Assembly: GCA_021186555.1 (NCBI GenBank)
Contig: JAJKFL010000006.1
Location: forward strand, 8,297,215-8,361,214
Reading direction: 5' to 3'
From: Reticulitermes speratus
Lineage: Eukaryota; Arthropoda; Insecta; Blattodea; Rhinotermitidae
Length of the DNA stretch: 64,000 nucleotides
Both the position numbers and the translations under genes were made by a program. Positions 12,245 to 23,404 of this stretch are shown piece after piece. The notes under the pieces are model-generated. The model was not told the origin of the DNA, did not search any database, and saw only the letters and a list, made by a program, of their open reading frames with translations. Position 1 is the stretch's first letter; the number at the start of each line of letters is the position of its first letter.

Positions 12245-12864
12245 TGTACACATGTACACAGAATACCTCTTTACTGCTTGAGGGAGGCGTTGTGTCATAT
12301 GCTGCGTGTCATGAGGGGACACAGTCAGTCAAGTGCGCTAAACAAATGATCGCGATGATAATTAACCTTCAGAAAGTCTAATAACAACTCACGAGTGCTA
12401 CAGTAGATGCTGAAAATGTTGCCCTCCTGACCAAATGCACTCAGTATACATGTAGAACACGTTAACTCTCTAGAGTTCTTCCCTAGAAATTGTTGATATC
12501 TCGCAGCGGTAGTTCAAGCTGTGAAGGATGAAGTGTATAAAGCAGATCCCACACACTGGAAGAACTAAGAAACAAAACCTGCCATGAGTTTTCAACAATT
12601 TCCGGGGAAAAACTCCAGAGAGTTAACAGCAACATGTTCCGCAGGTATACCGAGTGCTTTCAGTCAGGGCGCAAAATTTTCAGCATCTGCTGTAGCAATG
12701 GTGATTTATTAGATTTTCTAAAGGTTATTATCACTGCAATACATTGTCTAGCTCCCTTCGCAGACTGTTACACCCCCCCACATGCGTCATACAAAGCAAT
12801 GCCGGCCAAGCGTCTGACCGGCGCTTCTTCTTCACGAAGAAAAAGGTGTTCCCTGTACTTTATA
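12245..12864. repeat. Large diverged fold-back element (about 620 bp)
   Basis: The two halves are inverted copies. Innermost blocks GTTAACTCTCTAGAGTT (12461) and its complement ending GAGAGTTAAC (12627) are followed outward by matching blocks such as GCTACAGTAGATGCTGAAAA against TTTTCAGCATCTGCTGTAGC, then GATAATTAACCTTCAGAAA against its counterpart near 12720. The match continues to about 12245 and 12864 at roughly 75 per cent identity by eye. No transposase frame. A long-TIR MITE or fold-back transposon relic. Confidence 0.75.
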
Positions 12865-13141
12865 ATATATGGAAAATAACAAGGAACTGATACAATAGAG
12901 TTTTAACCCTTTACATGCTGCCTGATTTGACATTAAAAGAACTGACACATTGCCGGAGTTTCATTTGTTTCTCAGAATAAAAAAAAAAAATAAATAAATA
13001 AAAAAAGGGGGGGGCAGTAATTTTCGTGAATTAAATTCATATACATACCCGATGTATGTTCGTTAAAATCCTTTTTTAACCTATCTGCTTGTTTACTACT
13101 ACATGAGTTTCACATTATATTCACCGTGCATTTTTGTACAA

Positions 13142-13660
13142 TTGATCAACTCACACCAACAAATGCACCAAAAACGAGTTATGTCATTAATTCCTTTATT
13201 AAAAGATTTCCCCAATACGCATTTCGGCACTCCTATATTGCCATCATCAGGGGGATCGTTGAGGTTTGTACATAGACCAATGTTCTTAAAATACATCAGA
13301 ACAGTCAAAATTGTATATAAAAAGTTACGGTACTCTTTGTTACCACTCTATGTAGAATTATGCAATAGTAGTATTAATAAAATTGTTAAAATAGTGGTAA
13401 AATAGTATAGTATATTATATTAGGTTACATATTATGATGTAATTAATAAATTATTGGCAGCGTGGTCTACGCATTTTCGGTGTGCTGTTATGTGCCGGTT
13501 ATCTGTATGTGCTGCTGTGTGGTGAACCGTCCTTGTTGCTCAGTGTCTGCGTGGTTTGTGATCTTATTGATCTTGTGATACGTACTGGGGTAACCTTTTA
13601 ACAAAGGAATTAATGACATAACTCGTCTTTGTGCATTTATTGGTGTGAATTAGTCAAATA
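13142..13660. repeat. MITE with roughly 60-bp terminal inverted repeats
   Basis: The left end (13142 onward: TTGATCAACTCACACCAACA, then AACGAGTTATGTCATTAATT) is the inverse of the right end (ATTAATGACATAACTCGTCT, then GCATTTATTGGTGTGAATTA). The interior carries the phrase GCCATCATCAGGGGGATCG also seen in other fold-backs here. No coding frame and no clear target duplication. Confidence 0.7.
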
Positions 13661-14379
13661 CTACATGAGTATTTGATTTATTTTGTATATTGACTTTTTC
13701 TGTATCCAATATGTTTTTCAACCTCCCATGGATTTACAGAAAGACATAAATAAATAAATAAATAAATAAATATGGCATTAGACACTATGCATCGCCGAGA
13801 CTACCACAATCTAATTTTCACTGCTGTCGCAAACCTCAAATCCAGAGGCACACAGCATGGCAACTACATCTATTATGCGCTCTTGTACAAGTCTCATAAC
13901 ACATGCTGAACAGTGCTTAATATATACTTGTCTTCATCAACAAACTGATTCCTATTTCCATGTTATTTTTTTTGAGGGAACAGAACCTAGTTAAAGAACT
14001 ATCTTGACGGCTGAGCTAAGTATCAGTTCAGTATTACAGTGTGCCAATTAAACTTGTGTAAAAATGATGACAACAAGCCATGTTCAACAGACAGCCACCC
14101 TGAAGACGGAGAGAGGCAGCAGGTACCTACAAGTATAGGTACCGTTCTACCAAACTACATGGTGTCACATCCCACAAGATTGTCATCTTAAGAGAAGAGA
14201 CTTCATTTACATAAACTGTTATGTAACAGACTATCAATGCACTGATTCACAGATGTCACACGTAGGCAAAGCAGGAGCACAAAGTCTCCAGACAAACCGT
14301 ATTTACATCAGCAGTGTAATCTAGGCAAGGGTGAAATGTGATTTCAGGCTTCCACCATGGTGTAAATGAGGTCTTCGCT
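13661..14379. other. Intron with (AAAT)n and a MITE-end fragment
   Basis: (AAAT)n at about 13747-13772. At 14148-14190, CATGGTGTCACATCCCACAA resembles one end of the element at 14380. Otherwise featureless. Confidence 0.4.
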
Positions 14380-14555
14380 CTTCTGGGATGTTATGCAGCA
14401 CAGATTGGTAGTTACTGACGTTTCAGGACAACCTATCAGTCCCACTTTCAACGGTCAAGCAGAAGACTGCTTGACCCTTGAAGGTGGGACTGATAGGTTG
14501 TCCCAAAATGCCAGTAAATTAACTACCAATATATGCTGCATTACAACCCAGAAGA
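14380..14555. repeat. Hairpin element of the CTTCTGGGATGT family
   Basis: Inverted arms of about 85 bp: CTTCTGGGATGTTATGCAGC and GTTACTGACGTTTCAGGACA on the left mirror GCTGCATTACAACCCAGAAG and TGTCCCAAAATGCCAGTAA on the right, with only a few bases between arms near 14468. Related ends occur repeatedly in the window (17951, 22547, 29101, 46283, 55922). Confidence 0.8.
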
Positions 14556-15518
14556 AGCAAAGATTTCAAGTTTGAAACACATCCCACTGGCTGAAGTTTA
14601 CCATTTAACAAGAGATCTCTTCCTCGAGGAGGTTCACTGAGTAGAACTTAATTAGAAACTGCAAGTTTACCAAGTAAAAGAATTTGTCATGTCTATCACA
14701 AGAGTCTAAACTAGGTGTAGGTGGTAGGATGAATACTGGAGGATGAACACATTCATTTTGAATTATTCACTTTATGGACTTCGTCTACTGTCCCATGTAA
14801 AAATAAGACACAATTCGGTGGCAGGATCAGTCCCCGTCCTCAGCTAAAAATTAAGGTTCACACACTCAGCTGGGCCTAACAGTGAAAGCAATTCTCAACC
14901 TCTGTGCAGGGTGGGCCCAAAAGTGGTGTCAACCTCATTCTTAGCCTGAGGACGGGAATGATTCTGCTCTGAAACACAGCATTTTATTTTTAACACAAGA
15001 TGATGGGCAAAGTCCATACAGCAAATGATTCCAAATGTGATATATCACTGCCAGAACCTTACAGAATTGCACAGGGAGTTTCTTTTAACGCAGAACTTAG
15101 CGCTGCAGAGCGGACAGCATCACTGGTCGTTATGCACTAAAATTTTGTCTGCCCAAAGGCACGCAGTTTCATGTTTAAAAAAAAAATACACCCTCTAGAT
15201 TGATCTAACTTAACACAGGGTCTAGCGGCAGGCTCTCATAGACACAGTAACCAATCTTTGGGTTCTGTAAAAGGAAGGGTATTTCTTCACCAACTGTCTA
15301 TCAGTTAATCAGCTGTCACTATACTCACACACTACCTGCTTTAACATTACAAAGCTGTGCATTTTGCTTACAGCTTATATGATGTTTCACATGATTTTCA
15401 GAACAAGCAGCAGTTTCAAAATGTTGCATATACAGTATAACCATGTACACAGTAACACACAAAGCAATATCAGACCAACTAAGTACAAGAATGGTTCAAG
15501 CACAACCAAATAATACAC
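14556..15518. other. Intron, nothing firm
   Basis: No frame or repeat that I can name. A pair CAGTCCCCGTCCTCAG (14829) and CTGAGGACGGGAATGATTCTG (14945) forms weak inverted arms around 120 bp, possibly another fold-back remnant. Confidence 0.35.
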
Positions 15519-15526
15519 CTATAAAA

Positions 15527-15974
15527 CAGGCCTGTACAACCTTTTATGTGGTGCCGGCAAGTTCGGCAAAATTTGGCCTGCATGCGGGCAACATGAAATT
15601 CGATACACAGAATGAAGAATAAATAAGTGTATGTATAATAATATGCATAATTTTATTGTGTATTTTTCTGTACATCATGTGCATAAAAAAATGTGCTGAT
15701 AATAATAGGAGTAATTTATAAAGAAATGCACTTAACAACCTAGGCTAGGGTGTCCCTATTTTTAGCACATTTTTACAGAATGAATTCGTACCGTAATATA
15801 TGTCTCCATATATAAACAGCTCACAAGTTTTCATATTGCTCTGGTGTTCCTTCTGTGCTTTTCCATGGAAAGAATTAAAAGATGTCTCATTTCAAAAGGT
15901 GTGTGAGGGCAACATAACACTGCATCGTGGGCAACGCAACATGTTGCCTGCAAGCTACAAGTTGAGTGGGCCTG
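15527..15974. mobile_element. hAT-type MITE with 8-bp target duplication
   Basis: Ends CAGGCCTGTACAACCTTTT and (inverse) CAGGCCCACTCAACTTGTAG, flanked on both sides by the identical octamer CTATAAAA (15519-15526 and 15975-15982). Eight-base duplications and CAGG-type ends are hallmarks of hAT transposons. 448 bp, no transposase frame, so non-autonomous. Confidence 0.82.
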
Positions 15975-15982
15975 CTATAAAA

Positions 15983-16989
15983 TAATTTAGTTTTAATTGC
16001 AACTTTTATGTAATTAAATGGCCTAATGTTGATTCAAGCAGCAATGATTTGCCTAAACCAGATTAACTGATCAGTCCACCTTGAAGACAAAGGCAGCAAC
16101 CTCCTCCGTAACAGTGGTACCTATACACCACTCTACACAGCAACATATCACAGATGACAGAAATCTTCATCAACACTGATATGAGAACGTCAAAATCTCA
16201 TATGGTCATTTCCATGTACACAAGAAGCTATCACTTGTCCCAACCTAAGCCATCAATACAACTCACATATTCCACTCCATTTAAGAGCCACATCATTGTT
16301 ATTGTACTCCACGCTGTGAAATTAAATAAATTTAAAACTTCTGAAGCAAAGGCCAGCTTAAACTTCCAAATTAATGACATATTGACGGCATGTCAAGCTC
16401 AGTGCCTGCAGGCCACAGTGAACTAAGAGACCTGAGGTTGCATTGCAACATTTTAAAAATAAATAGGAACGTACTAATACTATAAAAATACCATCATACC
16501 ATAAATAAAATAATTTTCTGTTAGATCCAAAACTAATTCTTACAAAATGTAAGTTATATTATCTCACTTCTAATCAGAAGATTTTGCAGAAACTTAGCAT
16601 CTTTCAATTACATTTGGCTTATTAATTCCACATCTTAAATTCTGTGTTCAGGCCAGTTTCATTATTGATAACAGAAAAATGTGTATCTGTTGCAGGTATG
16701 AATATATTACAGGCAGTTCAACCTCTCCTGGGAAACGTATTCCTTAAGATAGCCCTTGTTTTGCACACTGTCAAACATGAGATTATTTCAGAGTAGTCTT
16801 TATAATGTAGACACACCAACAGTGTCAGCAACTTGTTATTTAGCACGATCATGAAATGAAAAATCGGACCCTACAGTGCAAGTGCACAGACAACACACAA
16901 TTTATGTCACTAAGATATCTCACTTATCTCATGATCACCTTATTTGTATAAAAAATTTATACTCTTTATTCATGAATTTAATATGATGT
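15983..16989. other. Intron, nothing firm
   Basis: AT-rich. A weak copy of the CTTCTGGGATGT-family end may lie near 16120-16170. No coding signal. Confidence 0.35.
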
Positions 16990-17350
16990 GGCATGCAGAA
17001 GTTCTGAAATGTGGTGCTTGAGAAGGATGGAGAAGATCAGTTGCACTGAGCATGTGAAAAAATGAAGTACTACAAAGAGTCAAAGAGGAAAGGAACATCC
17101 CACATACAATAACACGAAGGAAGTCTAACTGGACTGGTCACATCTTTCGTAGGAACTGCTTTCTAAAACACGTTACTGAAGGAAAGATAGAAGGGATGAG
17201 AAGATGAAAAAGATGTAAGCAGCTACTGAATGACCTTATGGAAGAGAGAAGATACAGGAATTGGACAGAGGAAGCATTAGATTGCAGTCTCTGGAGAACG
17301 TGGTTTGGAAGTGGCTATGGACCTGTCACAAGCAGACTACGGAATGAGCA
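16990..17350 (+). mobile_element. LINE 3' coding fragment
   Basis: Translation, with stops, gives KEERNIPHTITRRKSNWTGH, IFRRNCFLKHVTEGKIEGM, a basic run, and LLNDLMEERRYRNWTEEALD, then WRTWFGSGYGPVTSRLRNEH. This is the C-terminal region found in many insect non-LTR reverse transcriptases. It is 5' truncated and broken. Confidence 0.75.
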
Positions 17351-17379
17351 CATAAATTTAGCAACGATCATGATTCTTG

Positions 17380-17640
17380 GAATATGAATAAATATGATCT
17401 CCACAGATCAATTAACAACCTTTCATGTTCAGAAAACTGTCTGCTGTTAAACACCAAGATCATTAAGTCTACACCTGGTGTCAAAATTATGATGAATAAA
17501 AAGGAGCATCTCAAAATGGCATTAAAGAAATACTTAAATACACACTCCTTCACTGGAATTCATAATATTGAAAATGACTTTGCCCTTATATTATACCATA
17601 TAAATGAACAGTATAACTTAGCTATAAGTATTTAGTGGAA
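17380..17640 (+). mobile_element. Second LINE C-terminal fragment
   Basis: Encodes HLKMALKKYLNTHSFTGIHN near the end of a reverse-transcriptase frame, matching the copy at 34370 (KFKVALRKYLNTHCFYSVDE). The 3' UTR piece shared by the two copies resumes near 17830-17890 after unrelated sequence, so this copy seems interrupted. Confidence 0.6.
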
Positions 17641-17950
17641 CATTTAAACCTATGGAGCCAGCGTACTCTGCAAAAAACCCAGGATTTAAATGGCCATCCA
17701 TCACTGTGCATGTTCTTGGCTGATGACTATAGTGGACGTTCAGTTTTCTCAGCATGACTCTGTGTTGACTGTAGATGGCTTCTGGTGCCACAGGGTCAAC
17801 AATACTCATCTGCATATTTTGTACTTTACGACTTGTTGCACATACTAAAGTCACTGTAACTTCTACATCCGTGGAATGTATGTACATAGTATTCCTACCC
17901 TCTCTATTCCAACAAATATGTAATTAAAGACTTCCATTGTATTAACACCA

Positions 17951-18045
17951 CTGTCTTCTGGGACGTGATGCTGTGCAGTTTGGAAGAAACTGCTGCCTCC
18001 ATCTTCCTAACAGAAGCATACTGCATCACATCCCAGAAGACTGTA
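17951..18045. repeat. Short inverted element, CTTCTGGGATGT family
   Basis: Left end CTGTCTTCTGGGACGTGATG and right end GCATCACATCCCAGAAGACT are inverse copies enclosing about 60 bp. Same end motif as 14380. Confidence 0.7.
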
Positions 18046-18409
18046 ATCCTAAAAATCACCACTGTTAAGGATGTCAAATCTGAGCTACACTACAAATATG
18101 TAACTACACCAGGGCCTAATGTCCAGTATGAATCTTTACTCTGGTACTACAAACGGTCAGGCTGAGGTTCTGTCATGTACCATTTTCTAACTGTGCTGAA
18201 TTCTGCCGGTACGTAACACGAAAACAAAGTCCTTTGTTTCTGGTCTGTTATGAGTCCGTACAAATTTTGCTATAAACTAAAACATATATGAGGCCAAAGT
18301 CACAGTGCAAGCAACTACATTCAAATATTCTTTAAGCACAAAAACCAAGACTCAAAAGTTAACAACCAGTTAATATAATTTACGTACTTGACACGTGAAT
18401 ATGAACACA

Positions 18410-18741
18410 CTATAACAATGAAACCACTGCACATGTGTCTCTGTTTGTCTCTGGAACAACATATGATTGGTTATGTTCCCGATGCTTGATGCCGTGGACT
18501 CTATACTGATGCATGGTAAGGTACTGTCGAGTCTTGAACTTCTTTCCGCACATTGTACAAGATTCCCACTCCTCAGTGGCTGTGTGCACGTGTACATTGA
18601 CAATGTGCTGCTTCAGGTTCCACACATTGCTATACTCACGACAGCAGTGTGGGCATTTTGGTCTGCTCTGATTCCGCTGCTGCTCCTTCCCAGCGGCCAG
18701 TCGCGGCCAACAGCCTCGCTCCACCTCATCTGCCATCAGTT
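18410..18741 (-). CDS. ab: Alternative terminal exon D: two C2H2 fingers
   Basis: Acceptor is TTTTATCATCACAG (AG at 18743-18742), phase matched to the common exons. Encodes 110 residues and a stop at 18410. After an acidic lead (ELMADEVERG) and basic KEQQRNQSRPK come finger 1, CPHCCREYSNVWNLKQHIVNVH, about 22 residues with C-x2-C-x12-H-x4-H, and finger 2 starting CTMCGKKFKTRQYL with the same spacing. The tail is HGIKHREHNQSYVV. The frame stays open upstream of the acceptor to 18850, but that part is likely intron. It is the most 5' of the four finger exons, so it is the first available to the splicing machinery. The finger pair is closest to exons B and C in this window, sharing NLKQHI, VNVH and KFKTRQYL. 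Confidence 0.88.
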
Positions 18742-20639
18742 CTGTGATGATAAAACTCTGGTTTCTCTCACTCTCTTTCTTCTCAACAGTGGGCTGTTCA
18801 ATTACGTTCAGTTTACCTTTCACTTTCTCTAAGTCACATGTTTCTCTCAAATACCTTAAATAATTTTACATGTCACTTAAAAAGTGTCATCTACAGACGC
18901 ACAAAATGTAACAATTTGGACTGCTCTACATTAAATCAACCTGTTTATCACATGAGCAGAATAAGCTATGGGATTTCAAGAACATACCAATCAGCAAGAA
19001 GCATAAGCAACCAGATTAGCACCAATTAGTTTGTCCCAGTGAACGCCATTCTTTACATGGAGCTTCCAAACTGTGTACAAAATTATGTCAAATCAATTAT
19101 GCATAGAATGCTAGAAAATCTTTCATCAGTAAAATCCTCTCATTCAAAAATAATGCTAATTTAAACACCACAGAACAACTAACAGAACATGACTAACTAC
19201 TATGTAATTAGACAGCAAATCAAAATGGCAAGATGGAAGTTGAATTCCAAAGCAATCACTGCATTATAAACCCAAAAAAAAATCTCAAAAGACTTAAAAA
19301 AAAAAAATGGAATGAGTCAGAGAGCCAGCTACTGAACAGCGACACATGCTTCCTGATCCGTCAAAATCACTCACACTTTACACCATTATGGCAAATGTCA
19401 ACACAAAGCCCTATGACCTGTACACATCTAACAGGTTTTTAAAAATAACAAAATGTGATTTCACATTCATGCAACAGTGGAGACTATTAAATGATATCAA
19501 TCCATATAACGTAAGAGGAAAACTAAAAGTGATTTTGAACAATCTGTGTCCTGTTCTATCCTCACCTTGATCACTGTTAAGAAGATTTTAACGCATGTTT
19601 TAAGATAATTTTACTTATTTGCTACTTGACACAATGAATCTTGCTTTTATACTTCAAATCCATGGTGTATAATTTATTCAAGACAATTTACATGGTGCAA
19701 TACCATACATGATCATTAAGACAGATCTCAATCTCAGGACACATTAACCTTTAAATGACCGGGTTGGTATTTAAATTTTTGTGTACTGTTTATGAACGTA
19801 TTATTTGAACATAAAAAGATAAAATTATGAAACAAATGGTATTTTGTGGAAAATAAAATAGAGATTAAGCAGCGTGCCTTAAAAATGCAGTAAATTTCCT
19901 TGTTGCCCATATATATATTAAAATAAATTTATAAGGGTGTTTTCTTAGTACATGTGTTCACATATGCAAAAGTAGATCATTTAAAGATTAAAGCATGAAA
20001 TATAAAGTACTCCTGTATTGGAGATCAGGATGGTCCAGGGAATGCACTGAAACATGTGGCATGATGTACAAAAAACTTTTATAAGTTATACAGTTCAAAT
20101 AAAAATGTCATATATTACTCAAAAAACTACTTGCAAAATATTGTGCATTGTAACAATCCAGTCTCAACTTTCTGTAGAGTGACATAATATTACAACACAA
20201 TATTAAAATGGGCCTTAGATAAGAAGGGTGTGAGAATGTGGAATGGCTTCAGCTAGCTGTGAAGAGGAATTAGTTATGTGGCAGATGTATCAACAGTTAC
20301 ATAAAGCAAAGTCCATTAGTGTCCCACCTTGAAGATGGCTTTATCTAATATCAGTACAGACGTAGTTATGATAAATGGGTCCATGCGTGGCTGTATAATC
20401 TATTAATTTCCTTACAACTCAGGTGGAATGTACTATTAAACATTATCAGCTGAATGCACCACTGTAGAGCATGATTCTGCATGTTTTGAAAAGTGACAGC
20501 CATATTACTCACAACCATGATCTAAGAGCTAATCGATCCTTCAAGGTATGAAAAAAATACAGGGTGTAATTTCCGTAGGACTGGTTTTGGGGTATGCTTG
20601 TTATCATTAAGTTCTGAAAGTCTTCTCTTCCCATCTGCT
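18742..20639. other. Intron upstream of finger exon D
   Basis: Frame stays open from exon D to 18850 on the minus strand, but no better acceptor is seen there. The rest is AT-rich with no repeat I can name. Confidence 0.35.
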
Positions 20640-21185
20640 AGCTAAAAACAATCATCTACGTAAAACAATTTCTCCTGCTGCTGTGTACAGATGTTATGAA
20701 TGTGAAACTTTGTCTTTCACATTAAGACAAGAACAGAGACTGAGCGTAATTGCAAACAGGTGCTTAGGAGAATATTTGGACCTAAAAGGGAGGATGTAAC
20801 AGGAGGCCAAAGAACACTATAAGGACAAGCTTCATGATTTGTACTGCTCACCAAATATTAATCTGGTGATCAAATCAAGGACATTAAGATGGGTGACACG
20901 CATGGGACAGAAGGGAAATGTATGTCGGGCTTTAGTGAGAAAACATGAAGGAAAAAAAAAACTGCTTGAAAGACGTAGGTGTAGACAGGAGAATATTAAG
21001 TCACCTTAACAAAACATGGTGGGAGGTATGGGCCGGATTTATCTGGCTCAGGTTACAGACTATTGGCATGTTCTTATCAACATGTTAATGAACTTCCACA
21101 TTCCAGAAAATGCGGGGAATTTCTTTACTAGCTGAGAAAAAGTCAGCTTCTCAAGAAAGACTCTGCTCCATGTATTCAGTTATCA
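20640..21185 (+). mobile_element. Degraded LINE 3' end
   Basis: Residual matches to the same LINE as 51995: CTTCATGATTTGTACTGCTC, ATCAAATCAAGGACATTAAG, then the 3' UTR phrase TTCCAGAAAATGCGGGGAAT, ending in GACTCTGCTCCATG. Many indels. Confidence 0.7.
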
Positions 21186-21664
21186 CATCCACACATGATT
21201 CTAAACAATACATTTTCCATCGCTTTCATAGAAAATCCTTGTTTTTAAAAGGCTGTAACGTATGTTTCTGAATTCACAAATCTGTAACACGGTTAAACAA
21301 CCGCTACATTATGTTCGTACAGCATGTCTTACCAACAGCCTTGCAACAATACATGCATTTGCACACTATTTTGAACTTCAATTTACCTGACCCTTTCCTC
21401 TTTTATTGCCAACCAGTGTATAGTTTCTTTGGACAACTGCCTTCTACATTAGTACAAAGCTGTAGTGGTAACTGAAGAAATCAGAAATATTTACACACAT
21501 TCTTGTGTAGCAGTACTTTCCAGTATCACACCTCACAAGACTGCAATCTGAACACAAATTGCCATGAACACCTCAAATCTTATACGAGTACCTCTGTACA
21601 CAAGTATCTACTTCGACACCGCATCATTCACAATTGCCAGTCACAGAAGGCAAACGCCTTGAAA
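21186..21664. other. Intron, nothing identified
   Basis: AT-rich; no repeat or frame seen. Confidence 0.35.
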
Positions 21665-22122
21665 TTATGTACATTAATGCCCATTATGTACATTAACGCC
21701 CATTACGTGCATTAATGCCCATTACGTTCATTAACACCCATTACATACATTAACACCCATTAAGTACATTAACGCCCATTATGTACATTAACACCCATTA
21801 TGTACATTAACGCCTATTATGTACATTAACGCCCATTATGTACATTAACGCCCATTATGTACATTAACGCCTATTATGTACATTAACACCCATTACGTAC
21901 ATTAACGCCTATTATGTACATTAACACCCATTATGTACATTAACACCCATTATGTACATTAACGCCTATTATGTACATTAACGCCCATTATGTACATTAA
22001 AGCCCATTATGTACATTAACGCCCATTATGTACATTAACACCCATTATGTACATTAACGCCCATTACGTACATTAATGACCATTATGTACATTAATGCCC
22101 ATTTTGTACATTAATGCCCATC
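21665..22122. repeat. Minisatellite, 19-bp unit, about 24 copies
   Basis: Unit GTACATTAACGCCCATTAT in head-to-tail array, with single-base variants (ACACCC, ATGCCC, CCTATT). Confidence 0.95.
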
Positions 22123-22546
22123 ACCCTTCTGTAGTAATATACTGACAATCGATAGCGACTCCTACGAGGAATTATAATCCTATTTTCTTCAGTTTGACAG
22201 TGTTTGTTTATAGTGATAGAAGATGAAACTTATTTTGCTTTTAACAGTCACACTTTGCATCACACAACTCATATTATTCCCTAACACTCCCACTCAAACT
22301 GTCAAATAAATATATTCAAATTTTTCTTAGCTACTTCAAACTTTAATACAGATTCACCCACACAGCATACCTATACCATGCGTCACACTTTATCAAAATA
22401 TGACGACAACATGTAAACTCACAGTTGTCTAATAACAAGTTCTGACAGGAAGAACTCTCACTTCTGGGAAGGATTTTCAATGAATTATGGAATACCTAAC
22501 TTTTTGGATTAAAAAAAAAAACACTTCCTTCATCCAAGGCTCAAGC
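22123..22546. other. Intron, nothing identified
   Basis: AT-rich spacer between the 19-bp minisatellite and a hairpin element. Confidence 0.35.
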
Positions 22547-22717
22547 CTTCTGGGATGTTACATCGTGTCGATCGGTAAACAGTTCTGAACGTTTCAAAGA
22601 ACCACAGTGCCTTCATCATCAGGGTCAAGAAATCCAAGACAGACTGACCCTGAAGGTGAAGGCACTATGACTGGGAACTGTTTACTGAACAACACAACAT
22701 AACATCCAACCCAGATG
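22547..22717. repeat. Hairpin element, CTTCTGGGATGT family
   Basis: CTTCTGGGATGTTACATCGT and CAGTGCCTTCATCATCAGGG on the left pair with AACATAACATCCAACCCAGA and CCCTGAAGGTGAAGGCACTA on the right. Same organisation as 14380 with a different interior. Confidence 0.7.
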
Positions 22718-22916
22718 ACGCAAACCTTCAGCCACAGTACTGTGAGAACCTCAAATCCCATTTCCTTCCAAATTGCTGTCTAAATTCCTGTTTCATAGTG
22801 CACCCCCATAACACCACATTACTTAAGTTGACTGAGTTTCATATAATGCAATGTGGCTTTTATAACAGTTCTGACACACAAACTGTTGGTGAATCAAATT
22901 ATCATCCTCAGTATAT

Positions 22917-23389
22917 CTTCTTCTTCTTCGGTGGCGCTACAGTCCAATGCGGACCTTCGGTGGCACTACAGTCCAATGCGGACCTTCGGTGGCACTACAG
23001 TCCAATGCGGACCTTCGGTGGCACTACAGTCCAATGCGGACCTTCGCCTCCTTAATGGCCCTCTCCCAGTCCACTCTATTTCTTGACCACATTTTAGGTT
23101 TCCTAACGGTCAGCTTTTTACAGTGACAGGTTGTCAGCCTGTCGCCTAAACCCCCAACCTGGAGGGCCAGTCCACCAAATTTACAACCCCCGGGACAGGG
23201 TGGCCCAGCTATACCCCAGGCACTGGGTACCCATTTTGGTCGCCTTTTACGACCTGCAGGGGCTGCAGTGTGACTATTCTTTTCCCAGTCACCACTCGGG
23301 GAAGGTGCTTCTCTTAGTCTGGTATCTACCCTTTGACCTGTCCGGCTTGGGAGGCCCTACCAGTAGCTACTCTACCGCCGGCATAGCTC
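22917..23389 (-). mobile_element. Retroelement with (GAA)n tail and 15-bp TSD
   Basis: Flanked by perfect direct repeats TCATCCTCAGTATAT (22902-22916 and 23390-23404). On the minus strand it starts AGAGCTATGCCGGCGGTAGA and ends in GAAGAAGAAGAAG, the pattern of a short retroposon or 5'-truncated LINE. The body is unusually GC-rich for the window. Contains four tandem copies of a 29-bp block near its 3' end (22929-23045). Confidence 0.75.
22929..23045. repeat. Four tandem copies of a 29-bp block
   Basis: Unit begins CGGTGGCACTACAGTCCAAT and ends GCGGACCTT. It lies inside the retroelement above; probably slippage amplification within that copy. Confidence 0.9.
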
Positions 23390-23404
23390 TCATCCTCAGT
23401 ATAT

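Noticed and set aside
18742-18850. Extension of finger exon D to 18850
   Set aside because: The frame is open, but the phase-matched acceptor with a polypyrimidine-like tract is at 18742; no comparable acceptor was seen near 18850.
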